DNA of 64,000 bases from Scatophagus argus (lineage: Eukaryota > Chordata > Actinopteri > Scatophagidae): NCBI RefSeq assembly GCF_020382885.2, contig NC_058496.1, positions 8,610,501-8,674,500 of the forward strand, in the 5' to 3' direction. Below are positions 37,200 to 49,000 of the stretch, piece after piece. The notes under the pieces are model-generated. The model made no database searches. It was not told the origin of the DNA and saw nothing but the letters and a program-made list of their open reading frames with translations. Position 1 is the stretch's first letter. Every line of letters starts with the position of its first letter. The position numbers and the translations under genes are program-made.

Positions 37200-37340
37200 T
37201 GGAGTAGTAGAAGTACAGAGGTATGTAACAGCAGAAAACGAAATACACAAGTACACAAGTAAAGTATAAGAACCTAAAATTGGTACTGAAGTACAAAGTA
37301 CATTTTCTTATTAACTTAGTTACCCATCGGTGCAGACCAC
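37200..37340. repeat. Probable dispersed-repeat fragment upstream of arl6ip4
   Basis: Repeated AAGTACA/AAGTA phrases ending in CTTAGTTAC look like the 'aagtacaagtac' type of short non-autonomous element frequent in fish. A fragment with similar phrasing in the other orientation lies at 32130-32210. Confidence 0.4.
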
Positions 37341-37554
37341 ATTTGCATGTTGAGTAAGCTAAAGTAGGAACTAGGAACCTTAAAGTGTGTTTTCCGACGT
37401 CGACGGAAGGAAATTGAAGATGAGTTCACTTCCGTAAACGACAAGAGCCCCGTCTTCTATGGCTGTAGCGAAACACTCGCTACCTTCTACAGTCCTCATC
37501 TAGGGTTTCTTTCATTTTTTTCCGTGCATTTTCCTTTGTTTTGTTTTCTCGACA
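37341..37554 (+). promoter_or_regulatory. arl6ip4: arl6ip4 promoter and 5' UTR
   Basis: CpG-containing sequence (TTTCCGACGTCGACGGAAGG at 37390-37409) directly upstream of the ATG, with a pyrimidine-rich leader at 37505-37550. CGACGT and CGGAAG look like CRE-type and ETS-type sites of a housekeeping promoter. The transcription start is not resolved. Confidence 0.45.
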
Positions 37555-39109
37555 ATGGATCGCAGCAGATCACACGACAGAGAGAAAAAACACGAGAAGA
37601 AGAAACGGAGAAGATCCTCTTCTTCATCTTCATCGTCGTCGTCTTCCTCATCCAGCAGCAGGAGTCGAAGCAAATCGTCCAAGAAAGCATCGCGCAAGAT
37701 TCAAGGTTGGGAGAAATAAATTAGACACACCCTGAAATCTTACTATCAAAAAACTCTGTCGAACTTCTTTTCTTATCCCTCAGATGTGAAAACAAAAACA
37801 AAGAAGCGAAGAAGAAGCTCCTCTTCCTCTTCCTCCACCTCTTCTTCCTCCTCGTCTTCATCATCCTCGTCCAGCGATGAAAAGACGAAGAGGAAGAAAA
37901 GTAAAGCGAAGAATAAGAAGACGAAAAAGAAAAAGGCGAAGCTGAAGAAACAGAGGAAGAAGGAGAAAAAGAAGAAAGAGAAGCTGAGGAAGAAGGAGAA
38001 GAAGAAAGCAGAGGTGGCGTTGACCAGTCCTCCAGCAGTGAAACCTCCATCTTACCTGGAGGTGTGGCAGAGTGATGAAGGGTCAGCGGAGCTCGGACCA
38101 GGTGGGACATCACATGACTTCACTCTGCGTTTTAATAGGGCAGTGCCATGGCATTTTATACAATCAGTACATTTTAATTCACCACGTCGTTATTTATTCG
38201 ATGTAGACGGTTTCATAATCAGGATTTGTTTAAAACAGATAAATTAGTTTTTTACAGGAATACATAATAAAGGGACCACATAGTGTATATTGTATTTTTT
38301 CTTGGAAGGCAATAGAGAAATAGTTTGTAAATAACTCGATCACATCAACATTGTGATAATGCAGTCCAGCTCTTTCATTTCCGAGCCTGCCTGCAGTGGC
38401 CTGATAACCGACTCATGTTGGAAATATTTATCATCATGTCACCTAATTCAAATACTGACTTTTTTTCCACTTTGTGGAGTCCTTGTTTTCTGTAGAAGCA
38501 TTGCCATGTCAGTGCATTACACTGTCTTTGTCTCTGCAGTGATGACAGATGAGCAGAAGGCCCGACTCTCCACTAAGAGGCCCCTCACCAAAGAAGAGTA
38601 CGAGGCCAGACAGAGTGTGATCCGCAGGGTGGTGGACCCGGAAACAGGACGCACCAGGTGAGCCAGAGCTACAGAGTAACTCCTGCTAGCTTAGAATCCA
38701 CAACAGGTGAGTGTTGAAGAACATTTTACCTGTTCAGATTCCCAGGAAGATCAAACACTCTACTCTGTTCTCTCTCTAATCCCAAAGTTGTCTTTTATTC
38801 ACTAACTCATGCTGAACTATGGTTTGCTACTCATGGTTGCAGACATACAAGCTTTAAAACCTTCTTAAAAATGATCATGTCTGTGTTTTCCTCCAGGCTG
38901 GTGAGAGGAGAAGGAGAGATCATAGAAGAGATAGTCAGCCGAGAAAGACACAAAGAAATCAACAAGGTGCAAGAGAAAGTTTTAAGTGTGACTTTGTGAC
39001 ATAAACGCAGACTTCCTTTGTATCTAACAGCGATCTTCCATTCATCCCATAGCAAGCGACCAAGGGAGATGGGAATGCCTTCCAGAGCAAACTGCGAATC
39101 AACAGATAG
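37555..39109 (+). CDS. arl6ip4: ADP-ribosylation factor-like 6 interacting protein 4 (SRp25-like)
   Basis: There are five coding exons: 37555-37705, 37784-38101, 38540-38657, 38897-38966 and 39053-39109. They give 714 nt, 237 residues plus stop, with all phases consistent. The first 130 residues are low-complexity: an SR/Ser run, a second long Ser run, then a Lys/Glu block typical of a nucleolar/nuclear-speckle localisation region. The conserved C terminus identifies the family: [20 protein letters not shown], then [39 protein letters not shown] and KGDGNAF. ARL6IP4 was found as an ARL6 partner and is linked to splicing regulation; its mechanism is poorly known. The next gene is pitpnm2, as in human 12q24.31, which supports orthology. 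The start is the first ATG of the leader, 6 nt after a stop-rich pyrimidine tract. Confidence 0.95.
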
Positions 39110-39805
39110 AAGATGCTGTGATCTGCCTCAATAAGCTGAATCAGAATCACCTGTGATTTAACTGTACAGTAGTGACGGTACAAAATTAACAGGACTTGTA
39201 AACTTGATGCACACTAATGGGTTTAATCCAGGTGAAAGCCAGCATCTCCTGTAGTCGATTTGTCTCACTGAAACCACGTTGGTTACAAACGAGACATAAA
39301 GAGAAGCAGGTGAGTTAGTGGGTGACTTGAATGTTTTGAGTCAGTGGAGATCTGTTGTACACAAGGAAGAGCTCTCACATAGTTTGCACTTTCAGTGTGA
39401 GTTTACGAAGATTAATGCTTAATTTTCTATCCATGTTTTGAAGCTCTTCACTGAGTACATTTAAGGATGAAGCTTGACATGCGCGCGAGTCAGCCTGTCA
39501 GATTTCTGTCCTCAGGTGATGTGTGAAATTTTTAAGTTGTGACTTAATGTTTTCTTGATTTAAAACAGAGGATTTACATTGTTGTGAAAATCAAACACAT
39601 GAAGAAGTTGGCCTAAATGTTCAGTGTCCCGACTGACCCTGCAAACTGTTTCTTTTTAAATTTTTGGCTGCATATTTTACACCCACTCACAGATGCCTTC
39701 TCACCTGTACATCTCACATTTGTTTCTCTGTGCTTCTCTGCTTTTGTGTGAACTGAACCCTGGCAAACAAAGTTTCTGTGAACTGCAATAAAAAAAAAAA
39801 TTCTC
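39110..39805 (+). other. arl6ip4: arl6ip4 3' UTR
   Basis: It follows the TAG at 39107-39109 and ends near an AATAAA at 39787-39792, which runs straight into an A-stretch. No ORF of interest is seen. Confidence 0.7.
39787..39792 (+). terminator. Polyadenylation signal of arl6ip4
   Basis: CAATAAA within a terminal A-rich stretch, about 680 bp after the stop codon. Confidence 0.65.
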
Positions 39806-42800
39806 CCTTATTTCAATAATCCCGGTCCTTTGAAGAGCCATCCAGCTGCACCTTTTTAGCTTTCACAACAATGTTACCATTTTGGGTTTGAAAAAAGGCC
39901 AACATTACGCTGTTGTTCTTTATGTTCTTTATACACTGTACATAAAAACACAAGGGAATGGATAAGTTATCCAAATCCTTTAAGATACACACCCTGTACA
40001 ATGAAAATATTTACCAGTGTCTGTGGTGTATATATACAGCCTATGAAAGTTGAGTGTTCACCTAACAGTTGTGGCATTGCATTAACATGGAGAACAAAGC
40101 TTAAGATCGTGATGAATTTCCTACTGTTGGTGAAATATGGCAAATAGATTTCTCCTTCGTACATCTCCATCAAAGGGAAAACAAGCCAAAGCTTTTTAAG
40201 AAAATATGGCCTTTTCCAATTAGAGCCTTATATTCTAGGTGAACAGTCAATCCTTGTCAGTGAAGTCAATTCGGGAGTGAGCAGCGTTCATTCCAGGCCT
40301 CGTAACACAATGGTCAATGTAAGGCAGAAAAGGGAAATGTAAGGCCCCTGGTAATGTGTGTGTGCCAGTAGCAGAATCAAAGCGACGGTATGCCCAGAGG
40401 TATCCAGACTTTAACAGATAACCGCACTGCTTCACCTTTACATTCTCTGGATTTTAATATCCGGGTTAGAACTCAAATCTCCGAGGAAGGGATTACGGTT
40501 GAGTAGTCTCTAACTTTACATGAGTGCATGTTTATCGGCATGTTTTTCGTTCTTTTTCTAATTACTATCATGTGCAAACAGCCATTCTCTAATTGGCAAC
40601 TCCCAAGACTGTTGTGTTCATATGTGTATGGCTTCAAGCCAAATCTCTGAAATGGTCAAAATGCAGAGGGACAGCAGTGAAATAAGCAATTACACCTTTT
40701 TTTTTTTAGCTAGAAAAACAGTCCTAATTAAGAAAGCTACAAGTACTTATCCATTGAGAGGTACACTCAGGAAACCTACAATTAATTTACCGCCTTTGAT
40801 ATAAAAAGGGTGGACAAAATATTAGAAACACCTCTCAGTATAACACAATACAATTCAAGAGCACCACAGACTACAGCCTCCAAAACAACCATGAAGATGA
40901 ACCTCGTTTCAACAACAAAAAAGAAGTGAGCAATTTAAACTTGATGACTTTTATACTGGGGGGGGGGGTCACTTTTAAATGTTAAGTGACTTCATCTAGA
41001 CCTTCATGTGCTGGAATGGAAACATTGACAAAAACAAAATTAAGACTGAGCACGTCTGTCCAGAAGAGAAAACCTACTGTAACATTTCATATCATGATCA
41101 GGTCAGGGACACTCTCTTGGAAAATCTCAACGTTTTTAAATCAATTCAATTTCCCCTCAGCAACTTGATGTCTATAGAACATGTGCCTGTTGAACTGATT
41201 GTCAATGCACAGTGACATTCACTCAGCACAGTCTGTTTGATCTTGTGGTGTGGTTGAGTAATATTGCACACTTCCCCTTACATTTGAGCCCATATTGGTC
41301 CATTGCAGTCAGCTCTGTACACGTCTATTAAGAGGGACAAATAAACATAATTTAAATTAATAAATCACACGTTTTTACCCATTTCAGAAATAAATGGCGA
41401 ACAGCATATTGTACAGGATTTACAGTTTGCAGGTTTTTCTTCCTCTAAAGAGAAAAGAGACCTTAACCTAAGGAGGAATATCTATGAGCACATTCAACGC
41501 CTCATTTACAGCTTAGGGATAACCAGAGAGAAGCCATGTTCGAAATTTCAAAAATAGATAAGAACAAACGTACAATATATGACACAAGATAGCATTTCTG
41601 TTGATACAATTCAGGTGATTTGCAAGTTAAAACAATAAAAATACAATACTGTGTCAGGCAAAGACCTCAGTTTTGGCTGCTGCAACTCAAGTTTGGGGAA
41701 AAAAAAACACAATATAGTTAAAGTAATTTTAAAACACATTTTGTTCACAAAATCAATACATTTTAAAATATCTATAATCTTAAATAACAATAATTTTCAT
41801 CACCAACCAATAAAGTGTATCCTGAATGAGGTGGTGTTTTTATACCCAGAGTAAAGAAGACACTTAAAACTGGCCCTCGGTAGACCAGATACCAGATCTG
41901 CACTATAATATAACAACAGTTATGTACAAGCCTTGTTAAGGCATTCAACTGTATACACAATCCCTTCCATTTTTACACAGCAGACCCTTATCAATCACTT
42001 CTTCTTCTCTTGTACAACACATCATTCTGTTTACTTTGGCACATTAACCATACAGCAGTAGGAGTCTTCCCTATAGCTGAGTCATACATTAATGATTCAG
42101 GAAGGTACAGCAGCGCACTGTGGTGTGAATTGTGGTGTGATTACGTCCCAGGAATGGTTTAAGCTGCACCCATTATTAAAGGGTAATTTTGCAATTTGCT
42201 TTATGTGATATTTGGATGATTTTTTTAATCTGAGGGGAAGACAAGAAAACAAGCAAAACTAGACTGTATGACCTGGTGAAACTTTATCCTGTCATCCTGA
42301 AACTTTATTCCAATTGGCTTACAGAATTTATTTAATGTTTCTTAAATGAAAGAATTCTAACAAAGATCAATTTTGGCTATCTGATCGTGTGTTTGTTTGG
42401 TTACACCAAGAAAAGAAACACATGCAATCCAGTTTTATTCGATTCTTGCCTCTGCTCTCACACATGAACATATCTGATCATCACGTAAAAAGGACTTAGC
42501 TTTAAAACTATTATGCACAAAGTTGATCTCTATGGTAATTGTTGTGCTTGCAGTGGCAACAGTAGTCAGTTACAGTGCAGTAAACAGCACTTGGACCTGA
42601 TACAGGCTGTCTGTAACCACTCTGTGTGGTCACATGGGGGTGCTAACCATCTCCGATCTAAAAGCCTGTTGTCAGAGGAAAACCGACCTTGTATTCAAGA
42701 CTGATTAATATTTACTAAACAGTAGAAACAGTCTGGATTCCTACAATAAAAGCTATGTCTACCTATGTGCATGTCCCTGTTTCAGAAAGATGAATTCTTG

Positions 42801-43075
42801 ATTTATTTATTCGTTTTTTGTTTTTTTTTTTAGTTTTGTGTGTGTTTTACAATAAATTTAGCCATAGCCCCTGTTCATACATATTGGTGTTGACTGTGAC
42901 TGGCATTAGTTTTATAAAGAGTGGTTTGTAGCACCTATTGTTTTCATTGTGGTATTTACCCATGTGGTGCAAGCCATCTGTTTTTCAATCCTTGCATTTG
43001 TGTTTATCGTGAGTCTCTCGCTGAGAACTGTATTTTTAAGTCACTTCCAAAAAAGGTTCTCTCACATTCCTAATC
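39806..43075 (-). other. pitpnm2: Convergent interval; includes the pitpnm2 3' UTR of unknown length
   Basis: AT-rich, with no recognisable coding exon on either strand. Reverse-complement AATAAA motifs near 42805, 42435 and 42305 are candidate pitpnm2 3' ends, so the real intergenic gap to arl6ip4 may be up to 2.5 kb. A G-run lies at 40961-40970. Confidence 0.5.
40800..40985. mobile_element. Probable fish interspersed repeat
   Basis: GGGTGGACAAAATATTAGAA followed by ACACCTCTCAGTATAA, then CACAGACTACAGCCTCCAAA and ATGAACCTCGTTTCAACAAC. I remember these phrases in this order from a repeat scattered in percomorph genomes. There is no coding capacity. The family name is not certain. Confidence 0.5.
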
Positions 43076-46000
43076 TCATTTGGGGCTGAAAATGCCTGGC
43101 TCCAGCTTGGTGCTGCTGCTGCGGCCCCAGCAGCTGGCTGTGATGCTCATGCTGCGCTGTGCTGCTCCCTGGATGTGGCTGTGAGAGCACTCCAGCCGCT
43201 CGCCGTCTGATTGGCTCTGCGTGCGCTCTGGTCTGTTATGGATGTTGCCTGTTGGGGAGCTGGGAGCCGGTTGGGAGGATATAGTGCGCAGCAGGTGGTT
43301 CCTCTTCCTCAGGAAGTCGCTGTTTGCGCCCAAGCCGAAGCTGCCTTTGCGGAGCACCATGCGTGCGCTGCTGGACTTAGCTGGCCGTGAACGGTGGTTG
43401 TACTCCAGCTGGGACAAGTGAGCCGCATATCCCTCTGTGATGAACTGTGAGATGACCAGAGCAGAGATATACTGTCAACTATTAAAAAAAAAATCAATCT
43501 GGTTGTTTTAGTTACTAATTTAGTTCACTTAGTTGTTCACTGGTTAAAAGAATGGCAGCACTAAACCCGACCAGGGTTACATGTTAAATTCCTTAAGCTA
43601 TGCATAAAATTATCAAACTGTACCTGGCATTGGTGCTGCATCTTCTTGGAGGGTCTACCCACGATGTATATTTGGGAGGAAGGGAGACCAATGGAGGTGT
43701 AGACTGAGATGTCTTTGGTGGATCCGTAGCCCGCAAAAATCTTCATGTTAGCCTGGAATCAGTCAAACAAATGAGAGCACTGTTTGGCTTTGTTTTTCTC
43801 AACAACTGAGTTAATATCTCACTCAAAGTAATTCCATGTCAGCACTGTTATTTTTGTTTAGAGTATATTCCATAAAGTGAATTCCTACTGATTCCAGAAA
43901 GATAAACACTACATAAGCACAGCCTAGTGTGCTTCTAAGACTGCTATGGGGTCCTCCTCAATCCTCCCTTCCCCCCATTCTGACCTCTGTCAGAGATTTG
44001 AGGAAGTTGGCCTTGTGTCTGAGCGGGTCGTGGACCAGGCCATCACAGAAGGAGACAATGCCATGGGGGAAGTTGTGCTGAGATAACCAAGCCACCACCC
44101 GCTGCTTCTGCATGTCTGGTCGTCCTGTCACATAGATGATCAAATAGCCTAAATCCTGCCAGTGCCTGCGATGAGGAGGAAGAGAAGAACACAACCAAAA
44201 TGTAACTAACAAAGACACGTGCCGAAGTGTTTCAGTCAGGAAGAGATTCTTGTTTAAAGCCCAAGAAAACCAGAGAAGAAGAACAACTGGGTACCTGACA
44301 ACATCCACAGCTCCTGCGCGCACTTTGGGATCACTGCCCATGATAGACACACTGGCAGCAAATGATCCGTCGATGCTGAATACCACAAACTCTGTGCCCC
44401 GAGGAATAACCGTCAGGTAGCTGTCTGCAAATGTGTGGTCGCCCCTGGAGAGCGAAAAGAACAACAGACCAAGTGAGATTGTTTTTTTTTCTTCATGTTC
44501 CCCTTGAGGACCCTGGAACATGATAACAGACTGAGCTAAAACCAAATTTAAACCAGATTTCCTGATAAAAATGCACTAATCTCACCTGACAACCATTTTG
44601 ACTGGGTAAACTCCGATGCCCAGACGTTTGTCCTCTGGGATGACAAAAGACACACGGCCACTGCTGTTGGTCACTTCTGTGTTGAAGTACACCCATTCTC
44701 CCGATGGAGGCTGGGTCATGATGTGGAGGTCGACCTGCACAGGATTACAAATCCGTGAGCACAAATTACACTGGCAGTACTGACAGGAGCCTACATGTGC
44801 CGTTATGATAACAAAAGAGAGAGAAAGATCACCTTCTCCCCAGCCAAAGTGACCATATCGAGAGGGCCGTACATGAAGCGACCTGTCACGACCTGCTGGG
44901 AGTCTTCTGTGAACACTGCGTCATTTACGCGGTGGTTGGCAGTCACGTTCTGTCAAAGGATTGAAAGAAACATGCACACGGAAATGCAGTTTTGTTCACG
45001 GCATTCAACAAAACACAAGTTACTGATTCTGATTAAATGGATGAGAGAAGACAAGGAAGAAGCGACAAGGAGGTGACCCAGGATTCACTATTCACTCATG
45101 AGTCACTCAAGTCCTTTCTCAAGTCCCCTGATGCTCACTTCTTTTTAAAGCTTTTCTAGGTCTGACGCCTACCCTGATCTTCACATGAGTCCTCTTGCGA
45201 AGCCACTTCTCTCGAGGTTTGGAGGGGGTGAATTCAGACACTTCTTTGCCATCGAGCTCCAGGATGCTAGAGTTTTCATGCCTCATGACCTACAGGAGAC
45301 ATTTCAATGACTCATCCTCCGTATCTCTTAAGAGAACAGCTTTGTGGTCACATATTAACAGGCCATAAAGAGCGGCGGGTATTTTAATGTTGACTCACCT
45401 GTCTCAGCAGAAAAGACACAACATCGGTGGATTCCCAGTATGATGCATGGAAAAGGTGCGGTAAAGCCACAGTGGGGAAAGCAGTCAGAGCATCGGGGCA
45501 GTACAGGGCAAAGTCCAGTCGCTTGGTGCCCCACCAACGTGCTGCAACTGCGACGGGAACGGAGTGAATACGGTGCAGACACATAACTTGAAACTGTAAG
45601 AATCAGTGTGAGGCATGTGATGCCACGCAATGATGCAACATCCCCCGAAGCTAAAGCAAAAAAGATGATTTCAGTCTTAAACGTAAACATCACTGATCCC
45701 AGCAGTTCTTCAGCTAAAAGAAGGAAATCAAGAGTTTGTAAATGTTATTAACAAAAAAAAATCAGGCGCTGAAATTCAAGTACAGAAGGAAGAAAAAGAT
45801 CATTAGAACTACAATATGATTATATGAGCAACACAAGATGGTTATTCATGTTAGTATGGGCATGAAACAAGGCAATGGATTTGCAAAGAAGGAGCAAGGT
45901 CTGGATTTATACATTAGTCCCCTTCAATGGAACTGACTCCCCTGAATCCTAAGAATGCACATAAAGAGAAAGAAAAGGAGGCTTTCTGAAAGAGCAGCAC

Positions 46001-49000
46001 TGACTGTGGGATTCTGACACAGTGCAGAAGAGTGCAAAGAGAAAAGCTGTAGCCTCATGTTGATTTCATGAGCCCCCTCCCTCAGAAAAATACCTTGCTC
46101 CACTTCAGCCTGGGAGTCCAACGACACCAGATCAGATATAGCACAGTCCAGCCCGGCTGACAGGCAGCTCTCCTGACCAGTGGGACTTTGACCTTCGCTA
46201 GTTTCACCGTCCAGCTCTGCCACTAGATCTGCATCAGGAGTTCCTGCAGCCTGGCCGGCAGCTGTTTTCTTACGGGACTTAGGAGGACTTTTCAGCAAGA
46301 ATTTGTTTTGTGACGTTAGGGCGAGTTGGGACAAAAGGCTGAACTTTTTGGACTGGTTAATTTGATATGAGTTGGCTATGGGGAGAAAACAAAAACAAAG
46401 AAATCATATGAGCATGATGGATGTTGGTATGTGACAGTTCATGACAGTTTAGTCTGTTTGAAGAGAGATGTCGGGATGCATCCGGTGCCAGTAAGCTGCC
46501 TCTAACAGAAGTGTGAGCATCAAGGCTGAAAAGCAATTGTTAGTACAGTATTAGCTAAGGCTTTTGGCAGAGTGGAGCAGCTGAACATCCCTCAGATGCT
46601 CTGATGTCATAATCAGTTAATGTGCATCCCCAGGTTTGCGCTGTAGGTGCTAAAACTGCGCTGTGCAATACAATAATGTGAGATACAAATAAATGCGCTG
46701 GGAACAAAAGTGAAATAGGGAACGAAGCGCGGGGGGACTTTGAAGGACAATCTCACATATAACACAACAGAATACTGGTCATCTCAGCAAACATTGTGCT
46801 AGGGAGTGGACAATGCAGGAATGGCTGAGGGAGGCAGGTGCCTACATGCATTGCAACATTAGATAAATGCAGCACTCATTCATTGCATTTACATTGAGAC
46901 AGTGGATAAGAGTAAGACAGACAGTGAAAAGTGGCGCTAGACTGGCTGTTCTTCAGGGCTTCACTTGCTCATAGTAGAACTTTGAATTTCAAGAAGAGAT
47001 GGAGAAAACACTACGCGTGACAACCTGATTGAAATGCAGGTGTTACGTCTGAATTAGCAGAAGTAGAAAAAAGGAGAGGGGTATTCATGTCTATCTGGCT
47101 GACTCGACTGCTCCAGCTGCAGTGCATGTTGTGTGTAGAGTCTGAGTAACGGGGTTGAGAGAGAAGGTAAAGGAGAAGAGTTGGTAAAAGACAGAAATAC
47201 AGAGAAAGAAAAGTGAGAGGGGAAAGAAAGAGGAGAAAGGAGAATGACTCGACCAGTGTTTGTGTGAGTGGAAGGAAGAGAGAGAGAGAGAGAGGCTTGT
47301 TGGAATCGAGAACACTTACTGTTGGCTATGTTGGTGGCAGTGTAACTGTCTGCCATTCCTGAGACCTGGCTGGCAATGCTGACCTCACTGGCCCTCCGCT
47401 GGCCCCGGGAGAGGGGGCCCGTTACAGGGGATGAGGGGTACGAACTGTCCATGAAGACACCACCATGAGACTGAACAACATCCGCTATTGAGCCGAAACA
47501 AGGAGATCCCATTAGACAGAGACACGGGTAAGGGGAACTCACAGTGATGAGGTGGGGGAGGGAGACATGGGTCAGGGTGGCAGGAGAGAAATGTGACGGC
47601 AGGCACCATGGTTTCAGAGGACATGTGAAACCAAAAGGCGGCCACATGGCTGCCAAGGTCAGATTTCTGGAACTGGCCGAGTGGAAACACAGGCACATGA
47701 GTACATAAAACACTTAGTGAATGAGAGATTACAACGGCCCACATCTGTTACAGTCACACCCATGTGTTAGTATCTCTTCTGAGGGTGATTTTTATCTAAC
47801 AGCAAAGTAATATCATGAAAAGGTCCTTTGTCTTTGAAAAAATAATGAAATGGTGCTGGAGATTTTCTAAAATCAGATGACCTCTGACCATTATCACAAG
47901 GAAAACCACAGGGAACAGTATCTCCAGGATGTAAACATGAAGCTCCACGTACAGCACACTATGCAAACACAACATCACAAGCGGTACAATTTTCATATCA
48001 AAACTCCTATGAAATTCAGACGCCAGCACCCTCCATTGACAGCAATTATCTGATATTATGGAAATGATGCAAACACAAAAAAAGCCCGTATTAAAAACCA
48101 CAGCACGAACACAAATGTTTGCGTCCTGCAAACACCGAACATGACATGAATACGTGATGGCAACGACAGAACGTAACACCACATGAGATGCTTATCAGAT
48201 TTTCCAAAGTATTTCCATGGCACGTTGAAACTAATTTGTATTATTTCTTTTACAATTGTTAAGCTGCCAAATCAGGAAATTAAACTAGTCATAGAACTGA
48301 ATTTAGATAAAAGAGTTTCTGCAGCAAGGTAAGGTCTGTAAACAGAATATATCCTGGTTTTTCAGTGTGTCTTTGTCTGGACTGATCAGAAACATGACTG
48401 CAGCTCTTGACTCTTGAAACTACAGCGATGGGAATACTCCGAAAGGACACACAGTAGGTATAGATACGAGCATCTTGGACGTGACAGAAATAAGGAGGTG
48501 AACGAACAGACAAAAGAAACACAATGAATGAGGATGAGGACAGGTGCAGGTGAATGGGAGAGGCTACACACACTCCATGGTGGCGGGTGTGGCTTTGAGG
48601 GAGCCCTCCTGCCAGTTTAGCACAGGCACAGGAATGCAGGTCTCACTGATGGTCTCCTGACAGCGAAAGGACAGGGGAGGCCCGCTGTCAAGTAGCAGCT
48701 GAGCGTTGCTCTGGACTGTCTCCACTACAGAGGGAGGTGCAGGGGCAGAAGGGGCAAAGGTCAGGGGTGGGTTGGGGTTGTGGAGGTAGACAGCCACATA
48801 CGCAGATATGGGGACAGGAAGCCAAGATAGGAAGAAAAAAGAAGACAAGGAAGACACAAGAACATATGAAGCAAGAACAACTGAACGTGAGACAAGAAAG
48901 CAGAGTCAAGCCCTTAGTCGAGCCCACTTCTTTTAAATCACTCAGTCACTGAGCTAAAATCGTAAATGCACTGAAATCCGTAAGTCTTAAAATCTTTTCC

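Noticed and set aside
37721-38113. 130-codon antisense frame over arl6ip4 exon 2
   Set aside because: It is the reverse complement of the Ser and Lys/Glu low-complexity tracts and lacks independent motifs.
40961-40970. Isolated G-run
   Set aside because: A single G homopolymer cannot form a quadruplex alone; it is likely slippage inside a repeat remnant.
43985-44545. Single 195-codon frame as an intronless gene
   Set aside because: It is pitpnm2 exons 23 and 24 joined through an open intron; splice sites at 44295 and 44165 restore the known LNS2 sequence.
47054-47713. 219-codon minus-strand frame
   Set aside because: Only 47320-47484 is coding (pitpnm2 exon 17); the rest is read-through into both flanking introns.
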